Notes: generated by a model not told the origin, from the sequence alone. Positions 9,700-19,921 are shown, counted from the first letter of the stretch. The stretch is 64,000 nt of DNA from Pseudomonadota bacterium (GCA_016705325.1 JADIYJ010000007.1:62001-126000); one strand, 5' to 3'. Made by a program: numbers and translations.

Positions 9700-12339
9700 T
9701 CAGCTATTCGGGCCTGGCAACGGCATCTGCAGCCGCAGGCGCCGTCGTCTGCCACGCAGCGACCGGTTCCTACCGCAACTGCTCCTGAGCCTGAAGACCA
9801 GTGCCAGCGCCTCGCGTGGGCTGAGCGAATCCGGGTCGATCCGGGCCAGTGTCTCGAGGGCGGCGACCTCGGCCCCGTCGCGGGCCTGGACGAGGTCCAG
9901 TTGCTGCTGCGGAGCTGGCGGCCGGGTCGCGTGCTCCCGCTGTTCCAGCTCACGCAGGTAGCGGCGGGCTTCGCCGATGACGGTCTGCGGCACGCCTGCC
10001 AGGCGTGCGACCTGCAGTCCGTAGCTCTGGTTGGCCGGGCCCTCCCTGACGGAGTGCAGGAAGACGAGCTGGTCGCCGTGCTCCGTGGCATCGAGATGGA
10101 CGTTGGCGCAGGCGGGCAATTCGTCCGCGAGCGCGGTCAGCTCGAAGTAGTGCGTCGCAAACAGCGTGAACGCGCCGATCTCGCGACCGAGGTGCCGGGC
10201 GCACGCCCACGCCAGCGACAGGCCATCGAAGGTGCTGGTGCCGCGGCCGATCTCGTCCATCAGGACCAGGCTGTTGCGCGTGGCGTTGTTCAGGATGTTC
10301 GCGGCCTCGGTCATCTCGACCATGAACGTCGAACGGCCTCCGGCGAGATCGTCGGCCGCGCCGATGCGCGTGAAGACGCGATCGACCGGTCCGATGCGCG
10401 CGGACTCCGCCGGCACGAAACTCCCGATGCCGGCAAGGATGACGATCAATGCCGCCTGGCGCATGTACGTCGACTTGCCGCCCATGTTCGGGCCCGTGAC
10501 GATCAGCATGCGGCGACCGTCACGCAGTTCCAGGTCGTTCGGCACGAACGGCCCATCGATGTGCTGCTCGACCACCAGGTGGCGGCCGCCATGGATGTCG
10601 ATGCGCGATTCCTCGCAGAGTTCGGGTCGCGCCAGTCGCAGCGTGATTGCGCGCTCGGCGAGGTTGCCGAGCACGTCCAGCGCGGCGAGCGCTGCGGCCA
10701 TCGCCTGCAACGCCGGCAAGGTATCGGTCAGTGTGTCGAGCAACCCTTCGTAGAGTTCGCGTTCGCGCGCCATCGCGCGATCGCGTGCGCCGAGCACCTT
10801 GTCCTCGAACGACTTCAGCTCGCTCGTGATGTAGCGTTCCGCGTTCTTGACCGTCTGTCGCCGCACCCAGTCGGCCGGCACGCGATCGGCCTGGCTGCGG
10901 CTCACCTCGATGAAGTAGCCCTGCACGCGGTTGTAGCCGAAGCGCAGGTTCTGGAAGCCGGTGCGTTCGCGTTCACGAGCCTCGAGGTCGAGCAGTGCTT
11001 CGTCGCTGTGTTCACTGATGCGGCGCAGCTCGTCGAGGGCAGCGTCGAATCCAGTGGCAAAAATCCCGCCTTCCCGCAGCAGTGCGGGCGGGGTCTCGAC
11101 CAGCGCATTGGACAGGTGCCCGTGGATGGCCGGATGCGTAGCGACGCCTGCGGCAAGCCGCTGCAGCAGCGGGGCATCCAGTGTCGCGAGCAGGGTTTGC
11201 AGATCGGGCAGGCAACCCAGGGCTGCGCGCAGCTGCGACAGGTCGCGGGGCCGTGCCGAACGCAGCGCCACGCGCGCGAGGATGCGTTCGACGTCGCCGA
11301 CCTTGCGCAGCAGGGCATGCAACGACGACTGCGAGCCCGTATCGATCAGCGTCTCGATCGCCTGCAGCCGCAGTGAGCGCGGTTCGACGCCACGCAGCGG
11401 GCGCTGGATCCAGCGCCGCAGTTCGCGCCCGCCCATGGCCGTGGCCGTGCGATCGAGCACGCCGATCAACGTGCTGTCGCTGCGGCCGGACAGGCTGCTG
11501 TCGAGTTCGAGGTTGCGTCGGGTCGCCGCGTCGAGCAGCAGGCTGTCTTCGCGCAGCTCCGTGCGAATGCCGCGCAGGTGGGGCAGCGCGGACTTCTGTG
11601 TCTCGCGCAGGTAGTGCAGCAGGCAACCCGCCGCACCGATCGCGAGTGATTGTCCGGCGAGGCCGAAGCCCGCGAGGTCACGCGTGCCGAACTGTTCGCA
11701 CAACTGTCGCTCGGCGCTGCCGGCTTCGAAGTGCCACGGCGGGCGCTGTCGTACGCAGATGTCGCCTCGACCCTGCAGCTGCTGCAGCGCGCTCTCGGGA
11801 ACGAGCAGCTCCGCCGGGCGCAGTCGTTCCAGCTCGGCAGCGAGCGCTTCGTCGCCCGCGGCCTGCAGCGCGTGAAAGCGGCCGCTCGAGAGTTCGAGCC
11901 AGGCGAGGCCGAAGCCGTCGACACCGGGTGAGATCGCCGCCAGCAGCGTGTCGCGACGTTCCTCCAGCAATGTGTCGTCGGTGACGGTGCCGGGCGTGAC
12001 GACGCGCACCACCTGCCGTTCGACCGGGCCTTTCGCTTTGGCGGGGTCACCGATCTGCTCGCAGATCGCGACCGACTCGCCCTTGCGCACCGCGCGTGCG
12101 AGGTAGTTGTCGAGCGTCTGGACCGGCACCCCGGCCATCGGGATCGGCTCGCCGCCGGAGGTGCCGCGGGCCGTCAGCGTGATGTCGAGCAGGCGTGACG
12201 CCTTGCGGGCGTCGTCGAAGAACAGCTCGTAGAAGTCCCCCATGCGATAGAACAGGAGCACGTCCGGGTACTGCGCCTTGATGCGCAGGTACTGGGTCAT
12301 GACCGGGGTGTTGGGCGGAGGTTTGAGCGGTTCTGTCAC
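9700..12339 (-). CDS. mutS: DNA mismatch repair protein MutS
   Basis: 879 residues (E. coli 853). N-terminal mismatch-recognition domain with FYRMGDFYELF (the Phe-x-Glu mismatch wedge), connector, lever and clamp domains, then the ABC-type ATPase with Walker A GPNMGGKST (about 615-623) and the SxxxGRGTSTFDG signature region. It recognises mismatches and recruits MutL in the cytosol. The start is GTG 12339 (VTEPLKPPPNTPVMTQYL), which aligns with E. coli; ATG 12300 is an alternative. The conserved protein ends at LSPREALALVFRL. The last 28 residues are Arg-rich and unlike MutS, so the original stop seems to have been lost next to the deleted efflux/IS scraps. Confidence 0.97.
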   Translation of the reverse strand: MTEPLKPPPNTPVMTQYLRIKAQYPDVLLFYRMGDFYELFFDDARKASRLLDITLTARGTSGGEPIPMAGVPVQTLDNYLARAVRKGESVAICEQIGDPAKAKGPVERQVVRVVTPGTVTDDTLLEERRDTLLAAISPGVDGFGLAWLELSSGRFHALQAAGDEALAAELERLRPAELLVPESALQQLQGRGDICVRQRPPWHFEAGSAERQLCEQFGTRDLAGFGLAGQSLAIGAAGCLLHYLRETQKSALPHLRGIRTELREDSLLLDAATRRNLELDSSLSGRSDSTLIGVLDRTATAMGGRELRRWIQRPLRGVEPRSLRLQAIETLIDTGSQSSLHALLRKVGDVERILARVALRSARPRDLSQLRAALGCLPDLQTLLATLDAPLLQRLAAGVATHPAIHGHLSNALVETPPALLREGGIFATGFDAALDELRRISEHSDEALLDLEARERERTGFQNLRFGYNRVQGYFIEVSRSQADRVPADWVRRQTVKNAERYITSELKSFEDKVLGARDRAMARERELYEGLLDTLTDTLPALQAMAAALAALDVLGNLAERAITLRLARPELCEESRIDIHGGRHLVVEQHIDGPFVPNDLELRDGRRMLIVTGPNMGGKSTYMRQAALIVILAGIGSFVPAESARIGPVDRVFTRIGAADDLAGGRSTFMVEMTEAANILNNATRNSLVLMDEIGRGTSTFDGLSLAWACARHLGREIGAFTLFATHYFELTALADELPACANVHLDATEHGDQLVFLHSVREGPANQSYGLQVARLAGVPQTVIGEARRYLRELEQREHATRPPAPQQQLDLVQARDGAEVAALETLARIDPDSLSPREALALVFRLRSSCGRNRSLRGRRRRLRLQMPLPGPNS

Positions 12340-12468
12340 GCGGCGGGATTCTAGCCTTTTGTGCTGTCGGTCCGCGAACGAGCGGGGCACACGCGCACGC
12401 GCTTCATAGGCGCGGCTCGAATCGGTCAAACTAGGATGGCCGGCCGGTCGGGCCCGCGAGGATTCCGC

Positions 12469-14303
12469 ATGCGCAAGACGATCGACTTCCTGCTCAACGA
12501 CTGGCTCGACGTGGCCGCGCTCGCCGCGCGCGAGCGGTACAGCGAGCACAGCCGCGAAACCTTTGCGTCGGTACTCGATGCCTGCCAGCGCATCGCAGAA
12601 GAAAAGTTTGCGCCGTTCAACCGCCTGGTCGACGCGCAGGAACCGCGCCTCGAGAACGGGGTCGTCGTCCTGCCGCAATGTGCCTATGACGCGGCGCGTG
12701 CCTACGTCGACTCGGGAATGCTCGCGGCAACGCAGGACTACGACGTTGGCGGCATGCAGCTGCCCTACGTCGTCGAACTGGCCGCCAATGCCTTTTCGCC
12801 AAGGCAGGAATCGGCCTCGGTGGCGGCGGCATGCTCACGGTCGGCAACGCCAACCTGCTGCTGGCGCACGGGACGCCGCGACAGAAGGCCGTATTTGCGC
12901 AGCGGGAAATCGACGGCAAATGGTTCGGCACCATGTGTCTGTCGGAGCCGCAGGCAGGCTCGAGCCTGTCCGACATCCTGACCCGCGCGTCTCCCGACGG
13001 CGACGATTCTGCGCAGGACCCGCTCGGCCCGCGTTACCGGCTCACCGGCAACAAGATGTGGATCAGCAACGGCGAGCACGACCTGTCCGAAAACATCGTG
13101 CACCTGGTGCTGGCCAAGATTCCCGCCGTGGACGGCAAGCTCGTCCCCGGCGTGCGGGGCATTTCGCTGTTCATCGTGCCGAAGCGGCTCGTCAACCCTG
13201 CGGGCGAACTCACGGGCGAACGCAACGACGTCGCGCTCGCGGGCCTGAATCACAAGATGGGTTTCCGCGGCATACCGAACACGCTGCTCAATTTTGGCGA
13301 GGGCAGGTTCCCCGTGAGCGGCCGCGCCGGCGCGATCGGCTACCTCGTAGGCCTCCCCGGTGACGGCCTCAAGTGCATGTTCCACATGATGAACGAGGCC
13401 CGCATCGGCGTCGGGCTCGGTGCCGTGGGCATCGGCTACGCGGGCTACGAGGCGAGCCTCGACTATGCCCGCAATCGCAAGCAGGGGCGTCCGTCGACGC
13501 CAGCCGGCAAGGATCCGGCGTCGCCCCCCGTGAGCATCATCGAGCACGCCGACGTGAAGCGAATGCTGCTGGCCCAGAAGGCGTACGTCGAAGGCGGGCT
13601 GGCGCTCGAGCTCTATTGCGGCCGGCTGGTCGATGAAGCAAGGACGGGATCCGCCGAGATCGTGCCCTCGATCAAGGCCTTGCTCGAGATCCTGACGCCG
13701 ATCGCGAAGAGCTGGCCGAGCGAGTGGTGCCTGGAGGCGAACAATCTCGCCATCCAGGTGCACGGCGGCTACGGCTACACGCGTGATTTTCCGGTCGAGC
13801 AGTACTGGCGCGACAACCGCCTCAACATGATTCACGAAGGCACGCACGGCATCCAGGGCCTGGACCTGCTGGGGCGCAAGGTGCTGATGGACGACGGCCG
13901 GGCGCTCGATCTGCTGGCGCGGCGTATCGACCAGACCGTGCAGCAGGCGCGTGAGCATGCGGAGTTGCAAGCAGAGTCCGCTGTCATCGCCCATGGATTG
14001 CAGGCGCTGCTGGATGCGACCCGCGCCGCGTGGAGCACCCGCCAGCCCGATGAGGCGCTGGCCAACGCGACCCCCTACCTGCAGGCGTTTGGCCACGTGG
14101 TCGTGGCGTGGCTGTGGCTCGACGTCGCCCGCGTCGCGGTGGCCGCGGCTGCAGGCCAGGAAGACGCCTTCCTGCGCGGCAAGCTGCAGGCAGCTCGCTA
14201 TTTCTTCGATTTCGAGCTGCCGAAGATCGCTGCCTGGCTGGCGGTCGTGGCGGCTCGCAATCCGACCTGTCGCGAGATGCAGGACGCGTGGTTCGAGAGT
14301 TGA
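12469..14303 (+). pseudogene. Acyl-CoA dehydrogenase (DmdC-like, long form) with a single-base frameshift
   Basis: Codons from ATG 12469 (GCGAGGA seven bases upstream) encode the N-terminus of a long acyl-CoA dehydrogenase to about residue 108. The frame then breaks at a T-run, 12793-12796. Restoring one T gives AFFAKAGIGLGGGMLTVGN and runs straight into the 490-codon downstream frame. The total is then about 611 residues, normal for the DmdC/AcdA type with a C-terminal extra domain. FAD and substrate motifs follow (GTMCLSEPQAGSS, MGFRGIPN, YGYTRDFPVEQYWRD, catalytic Glu in HEGT). It would oxidise acyl-CoA to enoyl-CoA. A homopolymer deletion may be a sequencing error or a real inactivation; everything else is intact. 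Confidence 0.88.
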
Positions 14304-14478
14304 GCAGTTCCCCCGCCGCCGGGCGTTGCGGTCAATCGCCACCACCAGGCTTGCTCAAAGCAGAGCCGCGACGGGCTGGCGGGGTTAGAATCACCGGCTG
14401 AAAACCGGCGCCGCCCGGACCTTGTTGAGGTTCGGCCGTGCATTGTCCACGAGCATTTCTACCTGGAGCAGTTCAACA

Positions 14479-15087
14479 ATGAAACTTGTCAAGCTTTCGA
14501 TCGCGGCCCTCGGCCTGGCCTGTGCCTCGGCTTACGCCACTCCCGAAGCCGCCGCACCCGCGGCGGCGGCTCCAGTTCCGGCGCCGGCCGCGGCGCCAAG
14601 GGGCGAGACTGTTGTTGCGACCGTCGAAGTGACGGCGATCGTGACGGCGATCAATCAGGCGACGCGTGAAGTCACGCTGAAGAAGGACGACGGCACCGAG
14701 GTCACTTTCGTCGCCAGCGAAGACGTCAAGAATCTCCCCCAGGTGAAGGTGGGCGACGTGCTGCACGTGGTGTACGCCGAAGCGCTCGCGTACGAAGTCA
14801 GGAAGGGTGGCACGACCGTGGCGCCGGCGACGGCGATCGCCGGCGGTGCAGCCGAGCTGGGTCAGCGACCGGCCGGTGCGCTGGCGCGTCAGACCACGGC
14901 AACGGTCGCGATCACGGCGATCGATCGGGCCGCGCCCTCGGTGACGTTCCAGGGGCCCGCCGGCAACACGCGCACGATCAAGGTGCTGCATCCGGAGCGA
15001 CTCGAAGGCGTGAACGTCGGCGACACGGTCGAGCTGACCTTCACCGAAGCGCTCGCCCTCAAAGTCGTCGAAGCTTCTGCCAAGTAG
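14479..15087 (+). CDS. Secreted protein with two similar small domains, function unknown
   Basis: 202 residues. A signal peptide (MKLVKLSIAALGLACASAYA) is followed by an Ala/Pro linker, then two related segments of about 60 residues each. Segment one (VTAIVTAINQATREVTL ... VGDVLHVVYAEALAYEV) and segment two (VAITAIDRAAPSVTFQ ... VGDTVELTFTEALALKV) share the pattern VxAIxxAxxxVT, VKVGD and an EAL end, suggesting an internal duplication of a small beta domain. It is probably periplasmic. ATG 14479 is chosen because it starts the signal peptide and has GGAGCAG upstream. I do not recognise a named family with certainty. Confidence 0.75.
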   Translation: MKLVKLSIAALGLACASAYATPEAAAPAAAAPVPAPAAAPRGETVVATVEVTAIVTAINQATREVTLKKDDGTEVTFVASEDVKNLPQVKVGDVLHVVYAEALAYEVRKGGTTVAPATAIAGGAAELGQRPAGALARQTTATVAITAIDRAAPSVTFQGPAGNTRTIKVLHPERLEGVNVGDTVELTFTEALALKVVEASAK

Positions 15088-15108
15088 GCCAGCAGACCCC
15101 GATTGACC

Positions 15109-15142
15109 CTCGCTCGGTGCGCATAGCAACGCATCGAGCGAG
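15109..15142. terminator. Hairpin between convergent genes, probable bidirectional terminator
   Basis: Arms CTCGCTCGGTGCG (15109-15121) and CGCATCGAGCGAG (15130-15142) pair over 13 bp with one G-U wobble around an 8-nt loop. It lies in the 68-bp gap between two converging genes. There is no U-tract on either side, so it may work as a 3'-end stabiliser or with Rho. Confidence 0.5.
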
Positions 15143-15155
15143 CTCAGGCTCGACG

Positions 15156-15839
15156 TCAGCGGAACGTGTACACCCACGACGCCGCGATCCGGTCCACGTT
15201 CGTCTCGCCCGTCGTGCTGGAATCGCCGAGGCCGTCGAAGTGCTGGTAGTCGAGTCGCACGCTCCAGGTGCCTGAGTACCGGTACGACGCGCCGATGCCG
15301 TAGAGCATGTCCTGGGTATCTTCCGAGACGTTGTCCCTGAACGAGAGCGAGCTGTTGCGCGTGTGTGCCGTCAGTGTCGTGGTCGCGAAAATTACGCCCA
15401 GTCGCGCATAGACATCCCAGGTCCGATTGATCGGCCAGATGCCGAGAGCGGAGGCGGAGACGCCTTTCGAGTCCGTCTCCGCATCGAACGCAAGGGTGTC
15501 GGTGGCCGTGCCGTCGGTCACGTCGCCGCGCGCTTCGTACTTGCCGGTACCGAGCGTCAGCCATTCGGCCTCGACGGCCAGGTACGGCAGGATCCGGTAG
15601 CCGGCGAACGCGCCGAGCGAGGCGTCGTTTTCGCTCGAACTCGAAGTCGCCGACAGCGCGGTGAGCCCACCCTGCGTCAACGCCGCGGAAAGCGCGGCAT
15701 CGTACGCGTTCTTGTCGATGTCCAGCTTGGACGCGCCGACGTTCACGCCGAGGTAGAAGCCCCGGTTATCATCTGCCTGCGCAACGGCGCCGCCGAGGGC
15801 GAGAGTGGTTGCGACGGCCAGGCCAAGCATGCGATTCAT
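15156..15839 (-). CDS. Outer-membrane beta-barrel protein
   Basis: 227 residues with a signal peptide (MNRMLGLAVATTLALGGAVAQA) and a mature part of alternating hydrophobic strands beginning GFYLGVNVGASKLD and ending DRIAASWVYTFR. This is the pattern of small eight-stranded OmpA/OmpW-like or porin-family barrels. A Ser-rich loop (ATSSSSENDAS) separates strands. The function is unknown. ATG 15839 is picked because it starts the signal peptide; an upstream in-frame ATG would add 12 residues. It is a single gene. Confidence 0.8.
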   Translation of the reverse strand: MNRMLGLAVATTLALGGAVAQADDNRGFYLGVNVGASKLDIDKNAYDAALSAALTQGGLTALSATSSSSENDASLGAFAGYRILPYLAVEAEWLTLGTGKYEARGDVTDGTATDTLAFDAETDSKGVSASALGIWPINRTWDVYARLGVIFATTTLTAHTRNSSLSFRDNVSEDTQDMLYGIGASYRYSGTWSVRLDYQHFDGLGDSSTTGETNVDRIAASWVYTFR

Positions 15840-15954
15840 TGCCAACTCCGTTTGCGAGGTGAAACCTGGCGTCACATTATCCTGCCCGGAGCGGTCGCGC
15901 GAGCCGCGGTGAATAAAGACCGGTCCATTTCACATATTCGCCGCCTGCAGCCAG

Positions 15955-15982
15955 AAAAAAGGCCGGACCAGGGAGTCCGGCC
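15955..15982 (-). terminator. Intrinsic terminator of the DUF4136/periplasmic operon
   Basis: Read on the minus strand: stem GGCCGGAC, loop TCCCTG, stem GTCCGGCC, then TTTTTT (the A-run 15955-15960 on the plus strand). This is a textbook Rho-independent terminator 35 bp after the DUF4136 stop codon. Confidence 0.9.
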
Positions 15983-16016
15983 TGATCCCGCCCCGCACGT
16001 GGCGGGACAGCGACTC

Positions 16017-16637
16017 TTACTTCTTCTCGGCAGGTACCACCGGGGTCGACTGGCCTGCAACGAACGGGTATTTGGCGAAAATTGCCGCGACCGCGTTGTT
16101 CAGGGTGCCCTCCTTGTCCTGCATCATCTTGGACGTGACGACGTCCTCGAGCCCGCCCTGGAACACGGCCTGGCGCTGTTCACGGTCGATGACGTCCATG
16201 ACCAGCGTGCCGACGTTGTAGCGGCGCGTGGTCACTTCCGTGCCGCCGTAACCGTAGGCCCCGTAAGGCGCGCCGTACCAGCCACGATAGCCGAACGACG
16301 GGCCGTAGTACGGCGCCGGCGTCGACTGGATGTCGGTCTTTTCCTCGAGCTTGCCCTTGAAGTTGAGCAGCAGGTCAGGGTTGTCGGACCTGGTGTAGCC
16401 GCGCGCTTCCATTTCGCGCGCCGCGGCCTGCTGCATCATCTGCTGCGTGATCGACTGGAACTCGGCAGGGTTGCCGCTGGTGGTCGAGAGAAAATTGTAG
16501 GTCTTGTACTTGCCGAAGTCGACGGCACGGTCGTAGTCCCCGCGGACGTCGGGACCGCTGGCGCAACCACCGGCCAGCGCTGCCGCCGCCACGACGGCCG
16601 CGACATACGGCATGCGGGTCAAGCGTAGATTGAACAT
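16017..16637 (-). CDS. DUF4136 lipoprotein
   Basis: 206 residues. The lipobox LAGGC (Cys about 25) follows a hydrophobic signal; then YDRAVDFGKYKTYNFL and the central DLLLNFKGK pattern are typical of DUF4136. A Tyr/Gly-rich stretch (YGPSFGYRGWYGAPYGAYGY) lies in the middle. It is probably anchored in the outer membrane facing the periplasm; the function is unknown. It is the last gene of a three-gene minus-strand operon (17639 to 16017) and is followed by a strong terminator. Confidence 0.85.
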   Translation of the reverse strand: MFNLRLTRMPYVAAVVAAAALAGGCASGPDVRGDYDRAVDFGKYKTYNFLSTTSGNPAEFQSITQQMMQQAAAREMEARGYTRSDNPDLLLNFKGKLEEKTDIQSTPAPYYGPSFGYRGWYGAPYGAYGYGGTEVTTRRYNVGTLVMDVIDREQRQAVFQGGLEDVVTSKMMQDKEGTLNNAVAAIFAKYPFVAGQSTPVVPAEKK

Positions 16638-16655
16638 GAATGGCTACCTCGCGGA

Positions 16656-17129
16656 TTACTTGGCGAGCGGAATGGCCTGGATGCCCGGCAGGCGGAGCAG
16701 CGTGTTGAGCTTGTTCTCGACCTGCACGAAACGCAGCACCTTGGCCGTCGGCAGGACCTTGTCCAGCTTCTTGGCCGTGCCCTTGACCAGCGCATGCTCG
16801 TCCTCCTGCAGCTTGAACCAGTCCTTCAGCAGGCCCTTGGCCGCAGCGTCGGTCATGGAGTCGTAGTTGGAGGAGTAGGCATTGACGAGATCGACGCCGC
16901 GCTGCATCAGCTGCTTGCGCTCGGCCTGGTAGGCATCGTAGATCGGCGTGAACGCCGTCAGCTGCGCATCGTCCAGGGCCATGGCCTTGAGCACCACCGC
17001 ACGCTTGTCGGCCTGGATCTGCGCGATCAGCTGCTGCGTGTCGTCGTAGGTCGACTGCGCCCGGGCAGCGAACGGTGCCGCGACCGACAGCAATGCAGCG
17101 GCCGCGAGGGCGATCTTGAAACTCTTCAT
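16656..17129 (-). CDS. Periplasmic helical protein, paralogue of its upstream neighbour
   Basis: 157 residues with a signal peptide (MKSFKIALAAAALLSVAAPF ... ARAQ) and an all-helical mature part with heptad-like spacing. It aligns with the gene upstream: both have an IxxDKRAV segment, then FxPIYDxYxxxxKxL, a SMTDA/AMTDADA helix, a KVLP turn and a closing RFVQVENKLN / RYAQIETRLD helix ending IPLA. This recalls Spy/CpxP-like periplasmic helical hairpins but without the LTxxQ motifs, so no assignment is made. It is second in the operon. Confidence 0.7.
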   Translation of the reverse strand: MKSFKIALAAAALLSVAAPFAARAQSTYDDTQQLIAQIQADKRAVVLKAMALDDAQLTAFTPIYDAYQAERKQLMQRGVDLVNAYSSNYDSMTDAAAKGLLKDWFKLQEDEHALVKGTAKKLDKVLPTAKVLRFVQVENKLNTLLRLPGIQAIPLAK

Positions 17130-17156
17130 GTGTGGCTCCGTGAAATCCTGGTTGGC

Positions 17157-17639
17157 TTATTGCGCGAGCGGGATCAGGCCGTAGACGTCGCGGCGAATCA
17201 TGTTGTCGAGACGGGTCTCGATCTGCGCGTAACGCAGCGCCTTCACCGGCGGCAGCACCTTGGCGACCTTCTTGGTGTAGGTCTGCTTGAGGACTTCGCG
17301 GTCTTTCTCGATCTGCATCTTCTGCTTCAGCATCGCCGTGGCGTCGGCATCTGTCATCGCGCCGAACTTGGCGGCGTAGTCGTCGACCAGCGCGAGAAAT
17401 TCGTCGTTGAGCTTCTTGGCCTTGCCTTCGTACTCGTCGTAGATCGGCCAGAAGGCCCGGCTCTCCGCATCCGTCAGCTGCAGGTTCTGCGCGTAGACCG
17501 CGCGCTTGTCGGTCATGACCTGCTTGAGGATGATCTGCTCGTCCGCCTTGACGTTCTGCGTCGCAGGGGCAGCCTGCGCGTGGGTAAGGACGGGGAAGGC
17601 AGCGACGGCGAGCGCCACTGCAAGCGAAGCGATTTTCAT
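17157..17639 (-). CDS. Periplasmic helical protein (first of a paralogous pair)
   Basis: 160 residues: a signal peptide (MKIASLAVALAVAAFPVLTH) followed by charged amphipathic helices (KADEQIILKQVMTDKRAV; FWPIYDEYEGKAKKLNDEFL). It is a clear paralogue of the next gene, at roughly one-third identity by eye, so the pair arose by tandem duplication. Start ATG 17639 fits the signal peptide; upstream in-frame codons are not protein-like. It is first in a three-gene operon and divergent from cinA across 92 bp, where the operon promoter must lie. Confidence 0.7.
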   Translation of the reverse strand: MKIASLAVALAVAAFPVLTHAQAAPATQNVKADEQIILKQVMTDKRAVYAQNLQLTDAESRAFWPIYDEYEGKAKKLNDEFLALVDDYAAKFGAMTDADATAMLKQKMQIEKDREVLKQTYTKKVAKVLPPVKALRYAQIETRLDNMIRRDVYGLIPLAQ

Positions 17640-17731
17640 GGGTTCCTGCCTGTTTGTTGGTCTGTCCAAGCCCCGGCTTGCACGATAGCGACAGCGTGCC
17701 GCTGCTCGCAAGGGGCCGGTAGAATTGTCGC

Positions 17732-18235
17732 ATGACGGCCCCCACCGATGTCGACCTGCAGCAACTGGCCCGGTCCGTGGGCGATCATTTGCTGCCCCGG
17801 GCCGAGGCGCTCGTCACGGCCGAATCCTGTACCGGCGGCTGGATCGCCAAGGCGTGCACGGACGTGGCGGGCAGCTCGCGTTGGTTCCAGGGCGGGGTGG
17901 TTGCCTACTCAAACTTCCTCAAGGTCGCGCTCCTGGACGTGCCGGAGGGTCTGCTGGCGCAGCACGGTGCCGTGAGCGAGCCGGTCGTGCGGGCGATGGC
18001 AGCCGGGGCCCTGGCTCGCACCGGCAGCACCGTGTCCGTCGCCGTCAGCGGCGTGGCAGGACCGGACGGGGGCACGATCGATAAACCCGCAGGGACGGTC
18101 TGGCTGGCCTGGGCGTGGCGCGAGCCGGACGGTTCAGTGCGAACCGAAACACGCTGCGAACGGTTCCCGGGCGGGCGCGACGAAGTGCGGCGGCGGGCGG
18201 TCCGCTGCGCGCTGGAGCGGCTGCTCCAGGAATGA
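17732..18235 (+). CDS. pncC: CinA C-terminal family nicotinamide-nucleotide amidase
   Basis: 167 residues of the stand-alone CinA C-terminal (PncC) domain. VTAESCTGGWIAKACTDVAG carries the catalytic Ser, and SGVAGPDGGT is the conserved second motif. It deamidates nicotinamide mononucleotide to nicotinate mononucleotide in NAD salvage. The gene sits before recA, as cinA does in many gammaproteobacteria; the N-terminal MoaB-like domain of full CinA is absent. Its stop overlaps the thpR start (ATGA). Confidence 0.92.
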   Translation: MTAPTDVDLQQLARSVGDHLLPRAEALVTAESCTGGWIAKACTDVAGSSRWFQGGVVAYSNFLKVALLDVPEGLLAQHGAVSEPVVRAMAAGALARTGSTVSVAVSGVAGPDGGTIDKPAGTVWLAWAWREPDGSVRTETRCERFPGGRDEVRRRAVRCALERLLQE

Positions 18236-18762
18236 GCGACCGGCTCTTTTTTGCGCTCTGGCCCGATCCCTCCCTGCGGCAGGCGCTGCATGCACGCGTC
18301 GGCGAGATCACGGCGTCGGTCGGGGGCAAATTGCAGCGTCCCGACCAGTGGCACGTCACGCTGGAATTCCTGGGACAGGTTCCCCGTGAGCGTCAGCCTG
18401 CGTTGCGAGCCGCCGCTGACCGCGTGCGCAGGCCGGTCGTCGCGATCGAGTTCGATCGGGTCGAGTACTGGCGCAAGCCGCAGGTCGTGTGTCTGGTGGC
18501 GAGTCGTGTGCCAGCGGGGCTCGCTGCGCTCGTCACCCAGTTGCGTGCGGAGCTCGCCGCGGAAGGCTTTGCTCTCGAGTCACGGCCATTCCGCCCGCAC
18601 GTGACGCTCGCCCGCAAAGTACGATCTGCCGCCGATTCGTTGCTCGATCCAGCGTTTCGGTGGCGAACCGACGGCTTTGCGCTCGTACGCTCCGTGACCG
18701 ATCCGGCAGGCTCACGCTATGAGCCTCTGGACTGGTGGAATCAGGCGGTCGAAGGCGGCTGA
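18232..18762 (+). CDS. thpR: RNA 2',3'-cyclic phosphodiesterase / 2'-5' RNA ligase
   Basis: 176 residues with the two HxTx motifs of the 2H phosphoesterase family: HVTLEFLGQV near residue 40 and HVTLARKV near residue 125. It opens cyclic phosphates on RNA ends and can form 2'-5' links in tRNA halves. The ATG overlaps the preceding stop by ATGA, so it is coupled to the CinA gene. It lies 118 bp upstream of recA. Confidence 0.9.
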   Translation: MSDRLFFALWPDPSLRQALHARVGEITASVGGKLQRPDQWHVTLEFLGQVPRERQPALRAAADRVRRPVVAIEFDRVEYWRKPQVVCLVASRVPAGLAALVTQLRAELAAEGFALESRPFRPHVTLARKVRSAADSLLDPAFRWRTDGFALVRSVTDPAGSRYEPLDWWNQAVEGG

Positions 18763-18808
18763 GAAACCGGTGCTTCCGGGCAATTTTTCGGGCCGTTCGC
18801 GGGCAGGG

Positions 18809-18824
18809 CTGTGGAATAATGCAG
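18809..18824. promoter_or_regulatory. Possible LexA (SOS) box upstream of recA
   Basis: CTGT-GGAATAAT-GCAG lies 57 bp before the recA start and matches the E. coli consensus CTGT-N8-ACAG at seven of eight fixed positions. The GAATAAT part could also act as a -10 element. LexA boxes differ between gammaproteobacterial lineages, so this is only a candidate. Confidence 0.35.
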
Positions 18825-18880
18825 CCATTCCGCTGATCTCCTTTCTCGAGCCGGGCCAGCCCGGCTCCCACGCCTGACTC

Positions 18881-19901
<1,021 letters not shown>

Positions 19902-19921
<20 letters not shown>

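Noticed and set aside
9694..11376. A 560-codon plus-strand open frame over mutS
   Set aside because: Antisense shadow of mutS.
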